A stretch of DNA of 64,000 nt, from NCBI RefSeq assembly GCF_905115235.1, contig NC_051849.1:213782595-213846594 (forward strand), in the 5' to 3' direction. Both the position numbers and the translations under genes were made by a program. Of this stretch, positions 58,870-64,000 are shown one piece after another. This DNA is from Hermetia illucens (Eukaryota; Arthropoda; Insecta; Diptera; Stratiomyidae). The notes beneath the pieces are model-generated. The model ran no database searches and was not told the DNA's origin. It saw nothing but the letters and a program-made list of their open reading frames with translations. How positions within the stretch are numbered: the stretch's first letter is position 1; every line of letters begins with the position of its first letter.

Positions 58870-60930
58870 CTCATCATCATCAACAACGGCACGGCAGAAC
58901 AACCGATATCGTTCCATATCAGGTAGGGCCTCGTCTTCTTTTTCTACCATAGATATTGCCCTTATAGACTTTCCGGGTGGGATCATCCTTATCCATACGG
59001 ATTAGGTGACTCGCCCACCGCAACCTGTTGAGCCGGATTTTATCCACAACCTGACGGTCGTGGTATCGATCATCGTTCATCCTCATGTAGGGGGCCAAAA
59101 ATTCTTCGGAGGATTCTTCTCTCGAACGCAACCAAGAGTTTGCAATTCTTTTTGCTAAGAAACCAGGTCACCGAGGAATACATGAGGACTTGTACAGTAA
59201 GAGCTTTGACCCTATGGTGAGACGTTTCGAGCGAAACAGTTTTTGTAAGATAAAATAGGCTCTGTTGGCTGACAACAACCGTGCGCGGATTTCATCGTCA
59301 TAACTGTTATCGGTTGTGATTTTTGACCCTAGATAGGAGAAATTATCAACGGTCTCAAAGTTGTAGTCTCCTATCTTTATTCTTCCCTTTTGACCAGAAC
59401 GGTTTGATGTTGATGGTTGGTTGGTTTTTGGTGCTGATGTTGCCACCATATACTTTGTCTTGCCTTCATAAATGTGCAGCCCCAGATCTCGCGCCGATTG
59501 CCGCCTGCTCGATCTTGATGAAGGCAGTTTATACGTCTCGGGTCGTTCTTCCCATGATGTCGATATCGTCAGCATAGGCCAGTAGTTGGGTGGACTTAAA
59601 GAGGATCGTACCCCTCGCATTTACCTCAGCATCACGGATCACTTTCTCCAGGGCCAGGTTGAAAAGGACACATGATAGGGCATTCCCTTGTCATAGACCG
59701 TTGTTGATGTCGAATGGTCTTGAAAGTGATCCTGCTGCTTTTATCTGGCCTCGCACATTGGTCAGGGTCAGCCTAGTCAGTTTTATCAATTTCTTTGGGA
59801 TACCTAATTCTCTCATGGCCGTGTACAGTTTTACCCTGGCTATGCTATTATAGGCGGTTTTTAAAGTCGATGAAAGGATGATGCAACTGATGTCCATATT
59901 CCAACAGTTTTTCCATCGCTTGCCGCAGAGAGAAAATCTGATCTGTTGCTGATTTGTCTGGAGTGAAATCTCTTTGGTGTGGGCCAATGATGTTCTGAGC
60001 GTATGGAGCTATCTGACCTAGCAAGATAGCTGAGAATATCTTCTAGATGGTACTCAGCAACGTGATACCTCTATAATTGCTGCACTGTGTGATATCTCCC
60101 TTTTTATGTATGAGACAGATAATGCCTCGTTGCCAATCGTCAGGCATTGATTCGCTGTCCCATACCTTGAGCACAACTGATGATGATGAACCACTTGGTG
60201 TAACTGGTCGCCTCCATATTTAACCAATTCGGCTGTAATTCCATCGGCTCCTGGCGACTTATGATTTTTTAGCGGATGAATTGCACGAACTGTTTCTCCT
60301 AAACTTGGTGGTGGCAGTATTTGTCCGTCGTCTTCAGTTGGCGGGACCTCCAACTCGCCGATGTTCTGGTTGTTCAGTAGCTCATCAAAGTACTCAACCC
60401 ATCGCTCTAATATGCCCATTCTGTCGGAAATCAGATTTCCGTCTTTGTCTCGGCAGGATGAGCATCGAGGTGTATAAGGCTTCATCCTGCTGACTTGTTG
60501 GTAAAACTTTCGCGCTTGGTGCGGTTGCTCCCTGTCTTTTTCACTCGACGACTTTCGTGATAATGTTCTGCGCGTGCATACGTTCTTTGAGAATGCAACA
60601 TTACTCGGTATGCAGCATTCTTCCATTCCATTGCTAGCATACATTCCCCGACGAACCAAACGTTTCGTTTTTTCTTGCGGCTGGGGTCAAGTATGTTTGT
60701 GGCCGTATCAAAGGTAACCCTCTTCACAGGGCGTTGTGAAGATCATTTATTGAGGCTTCATCTCCAAGACATCTGCTAGCTGCTGATACTGCGGCATCCA
60801 TTCCCCCTTATAGGTGTTACGAAGGGTTGTGTTGTGAATGGCTTCAGTATTCACTCCCACCTGATTATCAGAGGGGATTGTAGGTAGTGTCGTAATTCGA
60901 GCCCGGAGCACAAGCAAAGAATCCCTCACG
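58870..60930 (-). mobile_element. RTE-like LINE family D, copy 2, 5'-truncated
   Basis: Minus strand. It starts in the linker after the endonuclease (ITTLPTIPSDNQVGVNTEAI, about 60895-60836). The RT follows: YTPRCSSCRDKDGNLISDRM, LERWVEYFDELLNNQNIGEL, HKSPGADGITAELVKYGGDQ, the palm region TAMRELGIPKKLIKLTRLTL, a C-terminal part (YDDEIRARLLSANRAYFILQ) and RLRWASHLIRMDKDDPTRKV. It ends in a (TGATGA)n-like tail at about 58870-58885. Several frame changes make it dead. Longer in the RT palm than copy 1, it shows what was lost there. Confidence 0.8.
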
Positions 60931-60984
60931 ATAACTCTCGTTCACTATAAAAAATCAACCTTTCTCATTAGTAGTGGGTACATC

Positions 60985-61790
60985 GAACACCACAATCGGT
61001 TCAGTCCTACAACAACAGCTGCAAGACAACGAAAGCTTTCTGGTACGGAAAAACGTTACAGCGTTTATGGCAGGGAGCTTCTCGCCATTCACTACAGCAT
61101 AAAATACTTCAGACATTACCTGGAGACCAGAGATTTCTCAGGCCGGACGGATTACAAGCCCCTTACGTACGCATTCCAGAAGAAAACAGAAAAAGCAACA
61201 CGGCGACAAACCCGATAACTAAGCTTCATTCTCGGAGTTCACCAACAATATAAAGCATATTCAGGGTGACAAAGACAAAGTTCCTGATCGAGCGTTGTAA
61301 CAATCAACTTGCTTGCTGCAATCAATGCTGACGAATTTACCAGGGAACACCAAGAGAATCCTGAACTCCAGATACTTTTAAAATCAATCAAACAGAACAC
61401 CGCTGTAGCTCGAAAGCCTTCCATGCAGTGATCGGAGAAAGATAATGTGCGACACTTCCTTGGGGTTGGATCGAGGTTTTGTTCGAGAGTCTTGCGAATG
61501 GTCTTATATGTTATATTGTCTGCCCATAATGGCCCGACGCAATACCAGTCCCGGATCAAACGGCCGCATCCTTTGCAACAGTTTATTTCCCTGTTCCCTG
61601 TTTTTATTTTCCTGTTCGGCGTCCCACACACAGTGACTACAGATAAGGGGACCAAATTGGAGTTCATCTTTTCCAAACCCTAACAAAACGAATGGGCCAC
61701 ACAACCCCCTGTCCTCCCGCAGCGAACGGAATACTGGAACGCTGACATCGAGGAATCGATTTTTTTTTACATCAATTGTATCTAGGCATA
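60985..61790 (+). mobile_element. Ty3/Gypsy fossil, RNase H to integrase fragment
   Basis: In order: RNase H (RELLAIHYSIKYFRHYLETR, about 61075-61135; DYKPLTYAFQKK), a linker toward integrase (INADEFTREHQENPELQILL), and an integrase core piece (FGVPHTVTTDKGTKLEFIF, about 61615-61672). It is an old, broken fragment without visible LTRs, and differs in sequence from the Gypsy fossils at 7 and 39-42 kb. Confidence 0.75.
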
Positions 61791-62003
61791 GTGTAGAATA
61801 TATGGGCAAAAAATTACAGTGTTAAACAGGTAAAATGTCACATGCCAGGTTTATGTCGATCGCCATAATAAAGCTCGGTATTTATCGATCCAAATGACAT
61901 TTAAATGACTTCGCTAAAATCATAAGAATTGAAGCCTTTACATGGGTTTCTTCAAGAAACCTAAGGTTTATGGATTAGGTATAGCAGATTAATGGTCAGT
62001 TAA
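61791..62003. other. short intergenic spacer
   Basis: AT-rich spacer between the Gypsy fragment and the left duplication of RTE B copy 2. Nothing seen. Confidence 0.4.
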
Positions 62004-62018
62004 GACTTGATGGTTGAA
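62004..62018. repeat. target-site duplication, left copy, of RTE B copy 2
   Basis: GACTTGATGGTTGAA, identical to 63879-63893. The first two or three bases could belong to the (GAA)n tail on the right side. Confidence 0.9.
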
Positions 62019-63878
62019 GGTCCGTGAAAAGAAACGCCTCTAACACAAATTTCTCGACGATAAAACGCCTGCTGCAAATTTATAAGAATGCCAACCGGGA
62101 AGCAGAGAAAGCGGTCGCTGTCACCCGAGCGAACCATTTCAAAAATCTTTACGATAAACTGGACACTCGGGATGGCGAGAGAGATCTGTATCGACTTGCT
62201 AAAAGCCGTGATGAACGCACACAGGATATCGAACACTTCTGTTGTGTTAATGACAAGAACGCTACTTTGCTTACCAACCGTCGAGCCGCAACGGATAGAT
62301 GGCGAGAATACTTCGAGCAGATTTCAACTGAAGAATTTGCTCATCCTCCACATCCACAATCATTGCCGACATTTGGACCAGTTCCACCAGTCAGCGCAAC
62401 TGAAATCGAGGAGGCAATAAAACAAATGAAATCGGGGAAAGCAAGAGGACCTGCCGACATGGCATCTGAGCTCTGGAAAGCGAAGAGCTGGGACCCAACA
62501 CTGTGGCTCAGTGAATTCTTTAACCGGGTTATTCAGGAAGGAAGCACACCATCTGACTGGCAAGAAAGTACCACTGTTCCAGTATGGAAAAAGAAAGGTA
62601 GTCCAGCAGAATGTTCAAATTACCGTCCGATCCGGTTACTTTCCCATACCATGAAGATTTTTGAACGCATTCTTGACAACCGTATTCGCGAAATCCTTGA
62701 AATAACCGTGAATCAAGCCGGATTTGTCAAGAACTGCGGAACTACTGACGCAATACACGCCGCGCGGTTACTCATGGAGAAACACGGTGCGAAGCATCGC
62801 CCTCTTTACATTGCCTTTCTGGATCTAGAGAAAGCGTTTGACCGTGTACCACACGAACTCATCTGGTATGTTTTACGACAACACTTCGTGCCAGAAGAAC
62901 TCGTGCGCTGGGTTCAATTGCTCTACCACGATCCAAAAAGTAAAGTTCGATGTATGGCGGGTGTATCAAAACCGCTTCGTGTCTCTGTTGGAGTTCATCA
63001 AGGAAGTGCCCTCTCACCACTCCTCTTTGTCCTTGTTATGGACACCGTCACACGGGATATCCAACGTCCGGCGCCCTACACACTGCTTTATGCAGATGAT
63101 GTTTTCCTAGCATCTGATAGCAAAAATGATCTTGAGCAACTTGTCCAAAAATGGAATGATCGCCTCATGCAACACGGTCTCAGATTGAATTTAAACAAAA
63201 CTGAATTTTTGACGACCGATCCCCATGAAACAGGCACAATCACTGTCAGCGGCAGTGATCTGCCCAGAACTGAGCGATTTAAATACCTCGGGTCAACGCT
63301 ATCAGCCAATGGAGAACTGAGTTATGAAATTGCTTCACGCATTAACGCAACCTGGATGAAGTGGCGTTCCACAACTGGTGTCCTTTGTGATCGACGTATC
63401 AACGAACGTCTCAAATCTAAAATTTACCGCAATGTCGTCCGTCCTGTCGCTCTCTATGGTTCTGAGTGTTGGCCGACCATAAAAGACAATGAACGGCGTC
63501 TTGCGGTAATGGAGACGAAGATGCTACGTTGGACTAGTGGCGTCACACGTTTAGATCACATCCGAAATGAGGATATCCGCGATCATTATGGGGTTGCACC
63601 GATCGTGGAAAAGTTGCGAGAGAGGCGTCTTCGATGGTATGGTCACGCAATTCGTGCAAACGAGAATTCACTTGCAAAGATTGGTCTGAACATCGAAGTC
63701 GATGGTAAACGACCAAAAGGCAGACCTAAGCAACAGTGGCTTGATACGCTGGATGGGGATCTGAAAGCCTCGAGATTGCACCCAGATCAGGCATTCGATA
63801 GAGCCAGATGGCGAATCCGATCACGACGAGACGACCCCGCTTGTAAACGGGGCAAAGGCTGAAGAAAAAGAAGAAGAA
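62019..63878 (+). mobile_element. RTE-like LINE family B, young 5'-truncated copy
   Basis: A 1,860-bp element with one 612-codon frame (62024-63862) running to the natural stop. The RT is uninterrupted: [97 protein letters not shown] with catalytic YADD, then [20 protein letters not shown] and GRPKQQW. It ends in (GAA)n at 63864-63880. The endonuclease is missing by 5' truncation, so it cannot move alone. The perfect 15-bp duplication and open frame mean it inserted recently. Confidence 0.93.
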
Positions 63879-63893
63879 GACTTGATGGTTGAA
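63879..63893. repeat. target-site duplication, right copy, of RTE B copy 2
   Basis: Identical to 62004-62018. Confidence 0.9.
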
Positions 63894-64000
63894 AATCGCA
63901 TTCTACGTTTTAAAAGCGTTTTTCTCGAAACTGCATGTTGAAAATCTGTTGTCACTTTAACCCAAAATCCATCCAATGAAATTCTTTGAAATTTTCACGA

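Overview
This window looks like a TE-rich stretch of an insect genome, most likely a dipteran. The host genes have insect-type architecture: several introns of 60-106 nt with GT/AG ends and a few introns swollen to 6-12 kb by transposons. The repeats are R1-, I-, Jockey- and RTE-like LINEs, a mariner, Ty3/Gypsy fossils, a Penelope-like element and a tRNA-derived SINE. The species cannot be fixed from the sequence alone. No bacterial-type operon, CRISPR array, rRNA or stand-alone tRNA gene was seen.

Host genes, left to right: an HSBP1 (heat-shock-factor-binding protein 1) gene, 3113-3437 (+); an unrecognised acidic-tailed ORF, 4070-4600 (-); a FAM92/CIBAR BAR-domain gene, 10935-12282 (-), whose C-terminal end is not found; an unrecognised 5' exon, 18689-18901 (-); CDC23/APC8, 18995-32853 (-), complete in five exons; and a group XV lysosomal phospholipase A2 (PLA2G15/LCAT-like), 33711-51187 (+), complete in six exons. 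CDC23 and PLA2G15 are head to head and share an 857-bp intergenic promoter region. These genes do not form a pathway; they are ordinary housekeeping genes.

Most of the rest is mobile DNA. I grouped copies by comparing them within the window and use these labels. Family A is an I-group LINE with RNase H. Family B is an RTE-like LINE with a (GAA)n tail. Family C is an R1-like LINE. Family D is an RTE-like LINE with a (TGATGA)n tail. Family E is a further LINE. Family F is an R1-like LINE 5' half. Family G is a Jockey/I-group LINE with RNase H. Family H is a Jockey/CR1-like LINE. There is also one SINE family with four copies.

Region by region: 0.46-2.7 kb is a mariner split by a LINE A. 5.0-5.3 kb is a SINE. 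5.5-9.8 kb is LINE D carrying both a Gypsy fossil and a Penelope-like element. 12.8-16.3 kb is LINE C. 19.8-31.6 kb is the 11.8-kb CDC23 intron, holding a Mutator-like transposase relic, a TIR-like non-autonomous element, an A/B/A LINE mosaic, LINE E split by LINE C, and a SINE. 33.8-43.8 kb is PLA2G15 intron 1, with a full-length young RTE B copy and a Gypsy fossil between inverted LTR-like repeats. 44.5-50.5 kb is PLA2G15 intron 3, with LINE A, a SINE, LINE H and a long polypyrimidine tract. 51-64 kb is a LINE graveyard ending in a Gypsy fossil and a second young RTE B copy.

No wholly new gene system stands out. The most useful observations are the nested insertions with exact target-site duplications, the recent activity of RTE family B, a SINE that may be mobilised by an RTE, a hammerhead-ribozyme-like motif at the Penelope 3' end, and the chimeric A/B LINE block.
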